Origin: an uncultured Porphyromonadaceae bacterium
GTDB lineage: Bacteria; Bacteroidota; Bacteroidia; Bacteroidales; Muribaculaceae
Assembly (NCBI GenBank): GCA_937921035.1
Contig: CALEUL010000039.1
Location: 16,657-80,656, forward strand
DNA: 64,000 bases
Direction: 5' to 3'
In this document: one piece after another, positions 9,121 through 18,342 of the stretch
Position numbering within the stretch: position 1 is the first letter of the stretch
Layout: the number at the start of each line of letters is the position of its first letter
Made by a program: the position numbers and the translations under genes
The notes under the pieces: generated by a model
Told to the model about the DNA's origin: nothing
Database searches by the model: none
Seen by the model: the letters and a program-made list of their open reading frames with translations, nothing else

Positions 9121-11106
9121 TTATGCCTTGGCTTTGCGCGAAGCGAAATACAGGAAGGCTATAAGTGCTGCGTAAGCAACCAGACCGAGAATCTGAGGCG
9201 TGAATTCGCCGCCGTTTGTGGGCACGGAAGCGCCGCAGAAAATAGTGATTGCTGCGAAAACGCCGAAGAGCGCGCCGCCGGCGATAAGACCGGAAGCGAT
9301 GAGGGTGCCGCGGTCGGTACGGGCCTTGCATACGGCGCTGTCCTTTGAGCTGTGGCCTACGAACCACGAAACGAGGCCGCCCACAAGCATGGGAGTGTTG
9401 AGGTGCAGAGGCAGGAACATACCCAGGCAGAATGCCAGCGCGGGAACACCGAGCCAGTTGAGGATAAGAGCAAGCACAGCGCCGATAATGTAGAGTGTCC
9501 AGGGAGTGGAACCGCCCATCATCATGGGTTCTATTACCTTTGCCATAGCGTTGGCCTGGGGAGCTGCGAGAGCCTCGGGGCCGCTGAAGCCGTAAACGTT
9601 GTTGAGCATCAGCATCACGCCGCCTACGGTAGCAGCCGAAACAAGAGTGCCGAGGAATTTCCAGGTCTCCTGCTTTTTGGGAGTGGAGCCAAGCCAGTAG
9701 CCGATTTTAAGGTCGGTTACAAAACCGCCGGCCATCGACAGGGCCGTGCAGACAACACCGCCGAGAACCATCGACGCAACGATGCCGGATGTTCCGCTGA
9801 GGCCGATTGCCACAAAGACACCGGATGCGATGATAAGCGTCATCAGAGTCATGCCGCTCACGGGGTTAGAGCCAACGATAGCGATTGCGTTGGCGGCAAC
9901 TGTGGTAAAGAGGAACGCGATGACAGTAACCACCAGCCATGCTACAAGCGCCTGCCAGAATGTGTGGATAACGCCGAACCAGAAGAACAGAAGCACGCCG
10001 ATAAGCGCGATAGCAACGAAATAGGCGATGTGCTTCATGGAAATATCGGTTTGCCAGCGAACGGGCTTGCCGCCTGTCTGGGCACCGCGCAGCTCGCGCG
10101 AAGCGAGGCCGACAGCCTGACCGATGATGCTGCGAGATTTCACAATACCGATAACACCGGCCATTGCGATACCGCCGATACCGATCATGCGGGCATATTC
10201 CGAGAAGATAGCCGACGGGCTCATGGCGGCTATCTCGGCCGAGCCATAGGTACCCATCAGAGGTATTACAAACCACCATACGAATATGGAGCCGGCAAAG
10301 ATAACGAAGGCATATTTAAGACCAACGATGTAGCCCAGACCAAGAACGGCGGCGCCGGTGTTGCAGGAGAACACAAACTTGAACTTGTCGGCAATCGCCT
10401 GGCCCCAGGAATAGGCCGTCGTGGTAACGACCTCGCTCCACCATCCGGCGGTAGCGACGATATAATCATAAATACCGCCTACAAGCGAGGCAAGCACCAG
10501 CACCTTGGCCTGTCCGCCGGTGCTCTCTGCGGAACCGTTGCCGCTTACAAGCACCTGTGTTGTCGCCGTTGCCTCGGGGAAAGGATATTTGCCGTGCATG
10601 TCCTTAACGAAATATTTGCGGAAAGGAATGAAGAACAGAATACCCAGGACGCCGCCAAAGAGCGAGCTAAGGAAGATCTCGAGGAAGTTAACGGTAATCT
10701 CGGGATGCGTACCCTGCAGGATGTACAGTGCCGGCAAGGTGAAGATTGTACCTGCGACGATAACGCCGGAGCAGGCACCGATACTCTGGATAATTACATT
10801 CTGGCCGAGAGCGTTTTTCTTTTTCAGGCGCGAGGAAAGACCGACGGCGATGATGGCGATAGGAATTGCCGCTTCGAACACCTGGCCTACCTTCAGACCA
10901 AGGTAGGCGGCCGCAGCGCTGAAGATGACAGCCAGTATAAGACCCGTAATCACTGAATAGGGTGTGGCCTCGGGATAATCGCGTGCGGGGTGCATTATGG
11001 GACGATACTCCTCGTCGGCACCCAACTCGGAGAACGCGTTCTCCGGGAGGTCGATGGGATCCACATCGGCGGGGTCCAACGTGTAGCCCTTTTCGTTCTG
11101 TTTCAT
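9121..11106 (-). CDS. OPT family oligopeptide transporter
   Basis: 661 residues with many membrane helices. The N-terminal cytoplasmic tail (~45 residues) is followed by PYSVITGLILAVIFSAAAAYLGLKVGQ, a hallmark of the OPT/YSL superfamily. Later segments such as NPVSGMTLMTLI and GWWSEVVTTTA fit the bacterial oligopeptide-transporter branch. OPT proteins are proton-coupled importers of peptides or metal chelates across the inner membrane. It lies 20 bases after the lytic transglycosylase gene and 3 bases before the MATE gene. A peptide-importer role next to wall turnover is possible (recovery of muropeptides) but not shown by the sequence. Confidence 0.9.
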   Translation of the reverse strand: MKQNEKGYTLDPADVDPIDLPENAFSELGADEEYRPIMHPARDYPEATPYSVITGLILAVIFSAAAAYLGLKVGQVFEAAIPIAIIAVGLSSRLKKKNALGQNVIIQSIGACSGVIVAGTIFTLPALYILQGTHPEITVNFLEIFLSSLFGGVLGILFFIPFRKYFVKDMHGKYPFPEATATTQVLVSGNGSAESTGGQAKVLVLASLVGGIYDYIVATAGWWSEVVTTTAYSWGQAIADKFKFVFSCNTGAAVLGLGYIVGLKYAFVIFAGSIFVWWFVIPLMGTYGSAEIAAMSPSAIFSEYARMIGIGGIAMAGVIGIVKSRSIIGQAVGLASRELRGAQTGGKPVRWQTDISMKHIAYFVAIALIGVLLFFWFGVIHTFWQALVAWLVVTVIAFLFTTVAANAIAIVGSNPVSGMTLMTLIIASGVFVAIGLSGTSGIVASMVLGGVVCTALSMAGGFVTDLKIGYWLGSTPKKQETWKFLGTLVSAATVGGVMLMLNNVYGFSGPEALAAPQANAMAKVIEPMMMGGSTPWTLYIIGAVLALILNWLGVPALAFCLGMFLPLHLNTPMLVGGLVSWFVGHSSKDSAVCKARTDRGTLIASGLIAGGALFGVFAAITIFCGASVPTNGGEFTPQILGLVAYAALIAFLYFASRKAKA

Positions 11107-11126
11107 TGAAAGGAATTATTTAATGA

Positions 11127-12857
11127 TTATTTCTGCGGAATTTTCAGCGTCTGGCCAATATCGATTCTGTCGCCGGAGATGCCGTTTGCCTTGCGGAGGG
11201 CGCTGACGGTGGTTCCGTAGCGGCGGGCAATCTTGTCGAGGCTTTCGCCTTTGCGCACCTTGTGGGTAACGGGAGCCTGCTGTTTTTTCTTGGCGGCAGT
11301 GTTGTCAGCCTTTTTCTTAGTCTTGCTTGCACTTGCAGAAGCCTTTTTCGTATCGGTCTTTGCGGGAGCGGCTTTCTTCGCAGTACTATCCGTTTGCGTC
11401 TTTTCGTTGCTGAAGGCCGATGCAACCTTCTGCTGTACGTCGTCGTCGACCGGCGAAATACTGTCGGGACCAACCACAATAGCGCTGTCGGCCACAACAA
11501 CCTCTGTTGTGTCTATAGCCTTATCTGTATTCACATCCTGCGGACGCTCTACAGGCGCAGGCTTATAGCGGCGCTGCACTGTCTTAATCTTAAGCTTAGT
11601 GCCTGTCTTAAGCCTTTTGCGCACCTTATTCAGCTTGCGGATGTCTGCGACGGTAACGCCGTATTTCTTGGCAATCTTGGCGATTGTCTCGCCCTTGCGC
11701 ACCTTGTGATATACGATAACTTCCTCGTCGTAGTACTCGCCGCGGGCATCCGTACCCTTGATTTTTCCGCTCGCAGGTTCCACAATGCTCCGGCGGCTGT
11801 ATTTGGCCGCATTGTGGTTAACGATTGAATCCTCGTTGGCCACGTACGCATATGCCTGCAACGACGGAAGCACAAGCGAATACGGGCGGATATCGCCAGG
11901 TATGATATCGGCGCGGAACTGCGGATTGAGCGCACGCAGTTCTTCCATAGGAATATCCATAACCTCGGAAATCTGCTCGAAGTGCACACGACGGTTTACA
12001 TGCACAGTGTCAGTGATAAGGGGACGGCGTGCCAGAGCGGGCGATATATCGTGCTCCTTATAATAGTTCATAATGTAATTTGCGGCGATGAACGACGGCA
12101 CATAGTTGCGTGTTTCAGCTGGCAGGAAAGGATATATCTCCCAGAAATCATGCTTACCGTCGCCGGCACGGCGCAAGGCCTTGTTCACATTGCCGGGACC
12201 GCAGTTGTAGGCAGCTATCGCAAGCGACCAGTCGCCGAAAGTGTTGTACAGCTGCTTCAGGTAGCGCGCGCCAGCCTCGGAGGCCAGGAAAGGATCGCGA
12301 CGCTGGTCCACCAGCGAGCTCACCTCCAGACCGAGGCTCTTGCCCGTAGCAGGCATAAACTGCCACAGACCAGCCGCACCTACGCGCGATACAGCCGTAG
12401 GCACAAGCGCCGATTCCACGACAGGAAGGTAACGCAGCTCCAGAGGCATGCCGTTACGCTCGAGGGCATCCTCGAAAATAGGCATATAGTACAGACTCAG
12501 GCCAAGCATGTTCTCCACAAGCTGACGCCGGCGGTTGGCATAGAAATTTATGGCATTGCGCACGGGGGTGTTCAGCGGCATCTCTATCACCGTCGGCAAC
12601 TTGCCGAGGCGTTCCACAAGCACTTCATCGCTAAGTTCCTCGCCCTTGTAATCGTCGGCATCGTAATCCAGTGCGGTATAGTTTTTCAGATACCAGTCCT
12701 CCAACATCTTCTGCGTATCGGTCTCGAAACTCTGCGGCATAATCAGCGAAGGTTTCTGCGAAGCTTCGGAAACATCGCGCACCGAGTCGGCGTAGCTATA
12801 TGTCGCCGCCGATGCAACGACGGCTGTAAAACAGATAAATTTATATAATGTGTTCAT
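11127..12857 (-). CDS. LysM-containing membrane-associated lytic transglycosylase (MltD-like)
   Basis: 576 residues. A signal peptide (residues 1-23, no clear lipobox) is followed by an SLT/GH23 domain at ~125-265. It has catalytic Glu148 in LPVVESAL, the GLWQFMPATGKSLGL block (163-177) and AAYNCGPGNV (215-224). A degenerate LysM-like segment occurs at ~285-330, a clear LysM at ~383-425 (KVRKGETIAKIAKKYGV) and another at ~531-575 (KVRKGESLDKIARRYG), joined by a Lys/Ala/Ser-rich linker. The enzyme cleaves the MurNAc-GlcNAc bond in the periplasm with formation of 1,6-anhydro ends. In Bacteroidetes this gene commonly follows parA-parB-DUF5683, as here. The gap to the DUF5683 gene is 16 bases. 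Confidence 0.9.
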   Translation of the reverse strand: MNTLYKFICFTAVVASAATYSYADSVRDVSEASQKPSLIMPQSFETDTQKMLEDWYLKNYTALDYDADDYKGEELSDEVLVERLGKLPTVIEMPLNTPVRNAINFYANRRRQLVENMLGLSLYYMPIFEDALERNGMPLELRYLPVVESALVPTAVSRVGAAGLWQFMPATGKSLGLEVSSLVDQRRDPFLASEAGARYLKQLYNTFGDWSLAIAAYNCGPGNVNKALRRAGDGKHDFWEIYPFLPAETRNYVPSFIAANYIMNYYKEHDISPALARRPLITDTVHVNRRVHFEQISEVMDIPMEELRALNPQFRADIIPGDIRPYSLVLPSLQAYAYVANEDSIVNHNAAKYSRRSIVEPASGKIKGTDARGEYYDEEVIVYHKVRKGETIAKIAKKYGVTVADIRKLNKVRKRLKTGTKLKIKTVQRRYKPAPVERPQDVNTDKAIDTTEVVVADSAIVVGPDSISPVDDDVQQKVASAFSNEKTQTDSTAKKAAPAKTDTKKASASASKTKKKADNTAAKKKQQAPVTHKVRKGESLDKIARRYGTTVSALRKANGISGDRIDIGQTLKIPQK

Positions 12858-12873
12858 TTTGCGATAATAAGAT

Positions 12874-13659
12874 CTAAAAGTTCATTGCCCATACCAAGCC
12901 TATTGCCGGGGGCGACGAGAAGTCGTTGCGGAACACCGCCGGCGTGAGGTCCACGGATAGTTCGGGAGAAATGTCGAAATGCGACAGCGATGCATCCACA
13001 TAGGCATCGACCATCGCCACAAGGTATACGCCAACCATCGCGATAATACACAGGTCGCGGTTGCGGCGATAGAAATTCTTGCGGGACTGCAGCACGTTTG
13101 TAAGCCATGTCTTGTCCAGATCGGATTCCTGTGTGGTGGGCGGGAAAAAGTTCATGTACGACTTTGTGGACGGGTCGTTGTCCATAATGTCGCGGTACGC
13201 CTTTGTATAGTCGTTCAGCATGCCGTTGTTCCACGACGTAGCATAAGCCAGACCCATATAGCCGCCGATAACAATGGGCAGTTTCCAGTAGCGCCTGTTG
13301 TAGAGCTGACCGAGACCGGGAAACAGAGCCGACATCCACACCGCCCTGTTGGGGTCGGGATTGAAAACCGAGTCCCGTTCCTCCCAGCGGTCGTAGGGCG
13401 ATTCCTGCTCTATCTGCATCAGGGAGTCTACATCGGCGGCACCGCGCATCAGTTCGGAAGGCAGTGGAGCCACCTCAGCCGAGCCAAGCCTTACGACCAC
13501 ACTGTCCGGCGCATCTGCAATCGTATCGGTAACATTGTGGTGAGTGCGTTTCACGGGAAGCTGATTCTGTGCGGCGCACTCGACAGAAGCAAGTGCCACA
13601 CATACAAAAACCAGCGCAGCAGCAATGCGGAATATGAAACGCCGAGAGCTATGCATCAT
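12874..13659 (-). CDS. DUF5683 domain protein
   Basis: 261 residues with an N-terminal signal peptide or anchor helix (residues 8-30). The conserved DUF5683 block starts near residue 107: WMSALFPGLGQLYNRRYWKLP, followed by two hydrophobic segments around 125-140 and 195-215. This block recalls TM2-like and DUF5683 membrane proteins of unknown function. The gene overlaps the 3' end of parB by four bases, implying translational coupling, and precedes the lytic transglycosylase gene. This parB-DUF5683-transglycosylase order is widely kept in Bacteroidetes and hints at a link between chromosome segregation and envelope growth. Molecular function is unknown. Confidence 0.8.
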   Translation of the reverse strand: MMHSSRRFIFRIAAALVFVCVALASVECAAQNQLPVKRTHHNVTDTIADAPDSVVVRLGSAEVAPLPSELMRGAADVDSLMQIEQESPYDRWEERDSVFNPDPNRAVWMSALFPGLGQLYNRRYWKLPIVIGGYMGLAYATSWNNGMLNDYTKAYRDIMDNDPSTKSYMNFFPPTTQESDLDKTWLTNVLQSRKNFYRRNRDLCIIAMVGVYLVAMVDAYVDASLSHFDISPELSVDLTPAVFRNDFSSPPAIGLVWAMNF

Positions 13660-14531
13660 TTTGTCTGGAGGGAGTCGAAAAGTTCAATAAGCCTCTGAAG
13701 CTCATATTCATCTTTGAACTTGAACGAAATGCTGCCGCTGCCTTTGGCACTGCACGTAAGCTTTACAGGAGCGTGGAACACACGCTGCAACTGCGTCTGT
13801 AGCGTCTCAAGTTCGGTGTCGCGCGGCTTAGCCACGGGAGCTTTGGCTTTTTCGGAACGTTCCTGATACTGCTTTGCCAACTCCTCCACACGGCGTACAG
13901 AAAGTCCCTGCTTCAGAATTTCGTTGTACAGTTTCAACTGTAGTGCCGGGCTGTCGATAGTGAGCAATGCCCGCGCATGGCCCATGTCTACCTTCTTGTT
14001 CTGCAGACCTATCTGCACCTCGGCGGGCAGACGCAACAGGCGCAGGAAATTGGCGATTGTGGCTCGTTTTTTACCGATGCGCTCGCTCAGCCGTTCCTGC
14101 GTGAGACTGTACTGGTCTATTAATTTCTTGAAGGTGAGGGCAATTTCTATCGCGTTGAGGTCCTCGCGCTGGATGTTCTCGATAAGAGCCATCTCGGTAA
14201 GCTCGGCCTCGTTGGCATTTCTTATATATGCGGGCACCGTCGCAAGACCTGCCATCAGGGCCGCGCGGTAGCGGCGTTCGCCGGCAATAATCTGATAACT
14301 TGTAGGGCCGTTCTTGCGTAGCGATAGCGGCTGGATTATACCCAGCTGACGTATGGACATCGCCAGTTCCTCGAGTGCCTCGTCATCGAAATTCGTTCGG
14401 GGCTGTTCGGGATTGGGAGATATAAGGTCCAGCGGAATCTCGTTGATAGCCGATGTGCCGCGGGCGGGTACATCGTCCATTGGTATCAGTGTGTCAAGGC
14501 CTCGGCCCAGTGCATTGCGTTTCACAGACAT
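13656..14531 (-). CDS. parB: Chromosome partitioning protein ParB (Spo0J)
   Basis: 291 residues with full ParB layout: a basic N-terminal ParA-contact tail (MSVKRNALGRGLDTLI), then the CTP-binding ParB/Srx domain with GERRYRA at 84-90 and ENIQRE at 118-123. A HTH follows around 143-170 (LTQERLSERIGKKRATIANFLRLL), and a C-terminal dimerisation region ends near FDSLQTK. ParB loads at parS, closes as a CTP-dependent clamp, slides on DNA and stimulates ParA. It lies 34 bases after parA and overlaps the DUF5683 gene. No intact 16-bp parS (TGTTTCACGTGAAACA) was found in the window, but everted half-sites lie in the parA promoter. Confidence 0.95.
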   Translation of the reverse strand: MSVKRNALGRGLDTLIPMDDVPARGTSAINEIPLDLISPNPEQPRTNFDDEALEELAMSIRQLGIIQPLSLRKNGPTSYQIIAGERRYRAALMAGLATVPAYIRNANEAELTEMALIENIQREDLNAIEIALTFKKLIDQYSLTQERLSERIGKKRATIANFLRLLRLPAEVQIGLQNKKVDMGHARALLTIDSPALQLKLYNEILKQGLSVRRVEELAKQYQERSEKAKAPVAKPRDTELETLQTQLQRVFHAPVKLTCSAKGSGSISFKFKDEYELQRLIELFDSLQTK

Positions 14532-14565
14532 GGGAATAGTATTTTAAAGTTTCTGCGCCACATGG

Positions 14566-15348
14566 TCAGTTTGCCTGACGGTGTCTGGAATTCTTGGAAA
14601 TAAGTTCCTTAGCCAGCAGTATATGACTTGTGGAGCCTCGGCTCTCGCCATCGTATAGCAGAGCCGGCAGCCCGTGGCTCGGAGCCTCGCTAAGGCGGAT
14701 GTTTCGCGGAATCACGGTATTGAACACCATGTCGGCAAAATGGCCTTTCAGCTCCTCGTAAATCTGGTTTGCCAGACGCAGGCGCGAATCGTACATCGTA
14801 AGAAGGAAACCTTCGATTTCCAGCGCCGGGTTAAGGCGCGATTTGATAATGCGTATGGTATTCAGCAGCTTGCTGATTCCCTCAAGGGCAAAATACTCGG
14901 CCTGCACGGGTATAATCACCGAATCGGCGGCAGTGAGGGCATTCACGGTAATCAGACCCAACGACGGCGAGCAGTCGATAATTATAAAATCGTATTTGTC
15001 CTTTACAGGTGCCAGAAGATCGGCAAGTACTTTCTCGCGGTTCGGTTTGGAGATAAGTTCTATCTCGGCACCGGCAAGATCGATACGCGAACCCACCAGA
15101 AAGAGGTTTTCCATGCACGTGGGCACCTCCGAGCCGTCCAGCGGATAATTGTCGACCATACACTCGTAGATAGACGAAGACATCGTACGGGGGTCTATTC
15201 CATAACCGGACGTGGCGTTGGCCTGTGGATCAGCGTCGATGATAAGTACTTTTTTGCCTTCGGCAGCAAGGGAGGCCGAGAGATTGATTGTGGTTGTGGT
15301 TTTACCCACGCCTCCCTTCTGATTGGCTATTGCTATGATTTTTCCCAT
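14566..15348 (-). CDS. parA: Chromosome partitioning ATPase ParA (Soj)
   Basis: 260 residues, the usual length for chromosomal ParA/Soj. The deviant Walker A motif KGGVGKTT is at residues 11-18, a DADPQANATSG block follows at ~40-50, and the DCSPSLGLITVNAL block lies around 120-130. This nucleoid-bound ATPase works with ParB to separate replicated origins. The frame extends 93 codons further upstream, but the added sequence crosses the promoter and has no ParA similarity, so ATG at 15348 is the start. First gene of the minus-strand operon. Confidence 0.95.
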   Translation of the reverse strand: MGKIIAIANQKGGVGKTTTTINLSASLAAEGKKVLIIDADPQANATSGYGIDPRTMSSSIYECMVDNYPLDGSEVPTCMENLFLVGSRIDLAGAEIELISKPNREKVLADLLAPVKDKYDFIIIDCSPSLGLITVNALTAADSVIIPVQAEYFALEGISKLLNTIRIIKSRLNPALEIEGFLLTMYDSRLRLANQIYEELKGHFADMVFNTVIPRNIRLSEAPSHGLPALLYDGESRGSTSHILLAKELISKNSRHRQAN

Positions 15349-15376
15349 AGAATAAGCTTGTGAGAGATTGTATTTG

Positions 15377-15407
15377 CAAAGGTATATATTGTTCGTGAAA
15401 CACACAA
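15377..15407 (-). promoter_or_regulatory. parA promoter
   Basis: On the minus strand: -7 element TACCTTTG (15384-15377), 20-base spacer, -33 TTG (15407-15405). The -33 element lies between the two arms of the parS-like inverted repeat, so a protein bound there would block RNA polymerase. Confidence 0.75.
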
Positions 15408-15422
15408 ATTTTGTTTCACGAA
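15392..15422. promoter_or_regulatory. Everted parS half-sites in parA promoter
   Basis: Perfect inverted repeat TTCGTGAAACA (15392-15402) / TGTTTCACGAA (15412-15422). TGTTTCACG (15412-15420) equals the first nine bases of canonical parS, and CGTGAAACA (15394-15402) equals the last nine. The halves are in the opposite order from parS, separated by 9 bases. It overlaps the parA -33 element. Likely a ParB-bound operator rather than a standard loading site; that is inference. Confidence 0.6.
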
Positions 15423-15561
15423 AACAACGAAGATGTTCATAACTCGCTTTTTTGTTAATAACATTCCACTTATTTTCCCGTACTTGCAAAAAAATAGGAT
15501 TTTTTGGCTTTTTATGACACATTATTATTGCCGGAATCTTCGTCATAAAGCGAAAAAGCGT

Positions 15562-15569
15562 TACCTTTG
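15562..15569 (+). promoter_or_regulatory. Probable -7 element of the glucanotransferase gene
   Basis: TACCTTTG matches TAnnTTTG. No good TTG is found 20 bases upstream. The predicted RNA leader is about 60 bases. It also places the long upstream extension of the reading frame outside the transcript. Confidence 0.5.
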
Positions 15570-15636
15570 TGTGAAATTTAGAAAGCCTGTGCCGTTTTGC
15601 GCGGCCAAAGTCTCTTATATCATACAAAAACGCTCT

Positions 15637-18309
15637 ATGAAGCTAACACTCAATATCGACTACCGCACCAACTGGGGAGAATCCGTATATGTTACCGGCA
15701 ACATCCCTGCTCTTGGCAACGGCGACTATGCCAAAGCCCCTGTCCTGACTGTAAAAGGCAATTCCGACTGGTCTATAACACTGGACATTCCGGACAGCAT
15801 AAAAGAATTCACCTACCATTACTTCGTACGCAACGAAGCAGGTGCCGTAAAGGACGAATGGGGACACTACAACCATTTCCTCACCGGCAAAGCTCCCGCA
15901 ACCACCGTCTATGACCGCTGGCAGGACCAGCCTTTCGACAAGCCATATTATTCGTCGGCCATCACAAACTGTATCTGCGGACGCAAATACCGTAACTCGC
16001 AGGTGGAGCCTTGCGCCGGAGCGATAACCTTCGGGGTTTCCGCTCCTATGGTAAGCCCCGACCGGATAGTTGCGATAGCCGGCGAGGGTGAGGCTCTCGG
16101 AAACTGGGACCCCGCTAAAGCTGTGCGTATGAGCGATGCCGAGTTCCCGCTGTGGAAAGCTAACGTTCCCGCCGCAGGTATCTCTGCCGGCACACAGTAC
16201 AAGTTCCTGCTTTTAGAGAAAGAGACTGGCAAAGTGGTGTCGTGGGAAGGCGGCGAGAACCGCCGTGTGGAAATCTCTCCGAAACCGGACGAGGCCACTG
16301 TAATAACAGGGATGCGCTTCATAAACATGCTCGACCTCTGGAAAGGCGCAGGCACGGCAATTCCGGTATTCTCGCTCCGCTCCAAGGACGATTGCGGCGT
16401 GGGCGACTTCATGGACATCATCAAACTGGTGGATTGGACCGTATCCACCGGTCAGGACTTTATTCAGCTCCTGCCGGTAAACGACACCACCATGACACAT
16501 ACGTGGACCGACTCTTACCCCTACAACGCCAACAGCACCTTTGCCCTCCACCCGATGTACCTCCGTCTGAGCGAACTCGGCGTGCTGGCCGACAAAGAAC
16601 GCATGAAATACTACGCAGACGAGGCCGACAAGCTGAACCAGCTTCCAGCCGTAGACTACGAGCGCGTAAACGAGATTAAGACATCGTATACCCACGAGAT
16701 TTTCGCCCAGGAAGGTAAGAAAACAATCCAGAGCGCCGATTTCAAGGCTTTCGTAGAGAAAAACCGCCACTGGCTCGAACCATATGCCGCCTTCTGCGCC
16801 CTGCGCGACAGCTTCGGCACCCCCGAATTCTCCAAATGGAAAGAATACAGCAAGTACAGCCCTGAGGTTCTCGCCAAAGTGCTGCGCGAGAGGCCCGAGG
16901 ACATCAGCTTTGTAGAATATCAGCAGTATCATCTGGACAAGCAGATGCGTAAGGTACATGAATACGCCACTTCCAAGGGCGTCGCACTCAAAGGCGACAT
17001 ACCAATCGGAATATCCCGCACAAGCGTCGATGCCTGGGTATATCCCGATTTGTTCTACATGGATTGCCAGGCAGGTGCTCCGCCGGACGATTTCTCCGTC
17101 CTTGGCCAGAACTGGGGCTTCCCCACTTACAATTGGGAAGTGATGAACCGCGACGGCTTCGCATGGTGGAAAGCACGCTTCCGCAAAATGGCAGAATACT
17201 TCGACGCCTATCGCATCGACCATATCCTCGGATTCTTCCGCATATGGCAAATTCCTATGGATGCCGTTCACGGCCTGCTGGGATATTTCAAGCCTGCCCT
17301 GCCCTACAGCGTGGAAGAAATGCGCTACAACTACGACTTCTGGATTGATATCGACAAGCACACCAGACCGTACATTATGGAAAGCTTCCTCGGCGATTTC
17401 TTTGGCTCACACACCTCCGAAGCGATACGAGGCTACCTGAACAAGGACGGATACGGACGCTACGCCCTCAAACCGGAATTCGACACACAGCGAAAGATTG
17501 CCGACTATTTTGCCACCAAGCCGAAAAACGAAGAAAACCAGCGTCTGCTCGACGGTCTGATGGGCCTTGTGGAACAGGTACTCTTCATTGAGGACGGCGA
17601 AGAAAAAGGCAAATACCATCCGCGCATCTCCGCTCAGTTCTCCTACACCTACCGCTCGCTCAACGACTACGAGCGTTGGTGCTTCGACCGTCTGTACAAC
17701 GACTTCTTCTACCGTCGCCACAACGATTTCTGGTACGGCAAGGCAATGTGGAAACTTCCGCCTCTTATCAACAGCACAGACATGCTTGTGTGCGCCGAAG
17801 ACCTCGGCATGATACCCGCATGCGTCCCCGCTGTGCTCGACAATCTCGAAATTCTTTCGCTGGAGATTCAGCGCATGCCCAAGAATCCCGAAGAAGCTTT
17901 CGGAAACACATGGAACTATCCATACTATTCCGTATGCACAACTTCAACTCACGACATGCCTGGCATACGCCAGTGGTGGGAAGAAGACCGCGGCGCCACT
18001 CAGCGCTACTACAACGAAGTGCTGCACCAGCACGGTGAGGCTCCGTATTTCGCCGAGCCCTGGGTATGCGACCGCATCGTAGACCTGCATCTGCAGTCTC
18101 CTTCCATGCTGTGCATACTGCCCCTTCAGGACTGGCTGTCCATCGACGGATCCATGCGCCGCCAGAATCCGCGCGACGAACAGATTAACGTGCCCGCCAA
18201 TTCGCGCCACTACTGGCGCTACCGCATGCACATAACCCTGGAAGACCTTGCCGCAAACACTGAATTCAACCAATATCTTCTCTCCAAGATTCGCCACTCC
18301 GGACGATAG
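15637..18309 (+). CDS. malQ: 4-alpha-glucanotransferase, GH77 with two N-terminal CBM20 (DPE2-like)
   Basis: 890 residues, longer than plain MalQ because of two starch-binding CBM20-type domains (about 1-115 and 125-245; NWGESVYVTGNIPALGNGDY and a second EGEALGNWDPAKAV). The GH77 barrel follows. Catalytic groups visible: nucleophile Asp528 in YRIDH, acid/base Glu721 in CAEDLG, and Asp773 in STHDMPG. This layout is that of the DPE2-like enzymes of plants and Bacteroidetes, which transfer glucose from maltose or malto-oligosaccharides to glucan acceptors in the cytoplasm. No signal peptide at ATG 15637. It is divergent from parA and 33 bases upstream of a TamB-like gene. Confidence 0.92.
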   Translation: MKLTLNIDYRTNWGESVYVTGNIPALGNGDYAKAPVLTVKGNSDWSITLDIPDSIKEFTYHYFVRNEAGAVKDEWGHYNHFLTGKAPATTVYDRWQDQPFDKPYYSSAITNCICGRKYRNSQVEPCAGAITFGVSAPMVSPDRIVAIAGEGEALGNWDPAKAVRMSDAEFPLWKANVPAAGISAGTQYKFLLLEKETGKVVSWEGGENRRVEISPKPDEATVITGMRFINMLDLWKGAGTAIPVFSLRSKDDCGVGDFMDIIKLVDWTVSTGQDFIQLLPVNDTTMTHTWTDSYPYNANSTFALHPMYLRLSELGVLADKERMKYYADEADKLNQLPAVDYERVNEIKTSYTHEIFAQEGKKTIQSADFKAFVEKNRHWLEPYAAFCALRDSFGTPEFSKWKEYSKYSPEVLAKVLRERPEDISFVEYQQYHLDKQMRKVHEYATSKGVALKGDIPIGISRTSVDAWVYPDLFYMDCQAGAPPDDFSVLGQNWGFPTYNWEVMNRDGFAWWKARFRKMAEYFDAYRIDHILGFFRIWQIPMDAVHGLLGYFKPALPYSVEEMRYNYDFWIDIDKHTRPYIMESFLGDFFGSHTSEAIRGYLNKDGYGRYALKPEFDTQRKIADYFATKPKNEENQRLLDGLMGLVEQVLFIEDGEEKGKYHPRISAQFSYTYRSLNDYERWCFDRLYNDFFYRRHNDFWYGKAMWKLPPLINSTDMLVCAEDLGMIPACVPAVLDNLEILSLEIQRMPKNPEEAFGNTWNYPYYSVCTTSTHDMPGIRQWWEEDRGATQRYYNEVLHQHGEAPYFAEPWVCDRIVDLHLQSPSMLCILPLQDWLSIDGSMRRQNPRDEQINVPANSRHYWRYRMHITLEDLAANTEFNQYLLSKIRHSGR

Positions 18310-18342
18310 ACGGGCTTTGCCCGGCGGAGAAGATAACCGCAC

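Noticed and set aside
9352..10956. 534-codon open frame on the plus strand
   Set aside because: It is antisense to the OPT transporter gene; the translation is rich in Cys, His, Asp and Gly with no domain, as expected for a mirror of membrane-protein codons.
15349..15627. 93-codon N-terminal extension of ParA on the minus strand
   Set aside because: It crosses the parA promoter and parS-like repeat, lacks similarity to ParA, and the ATG at 15348 gives the normal family length.
16213..17361. 382-codon open frame on the minus strand
   Set aside because: Antisense to the GH77 gene; no domain or promoter support.
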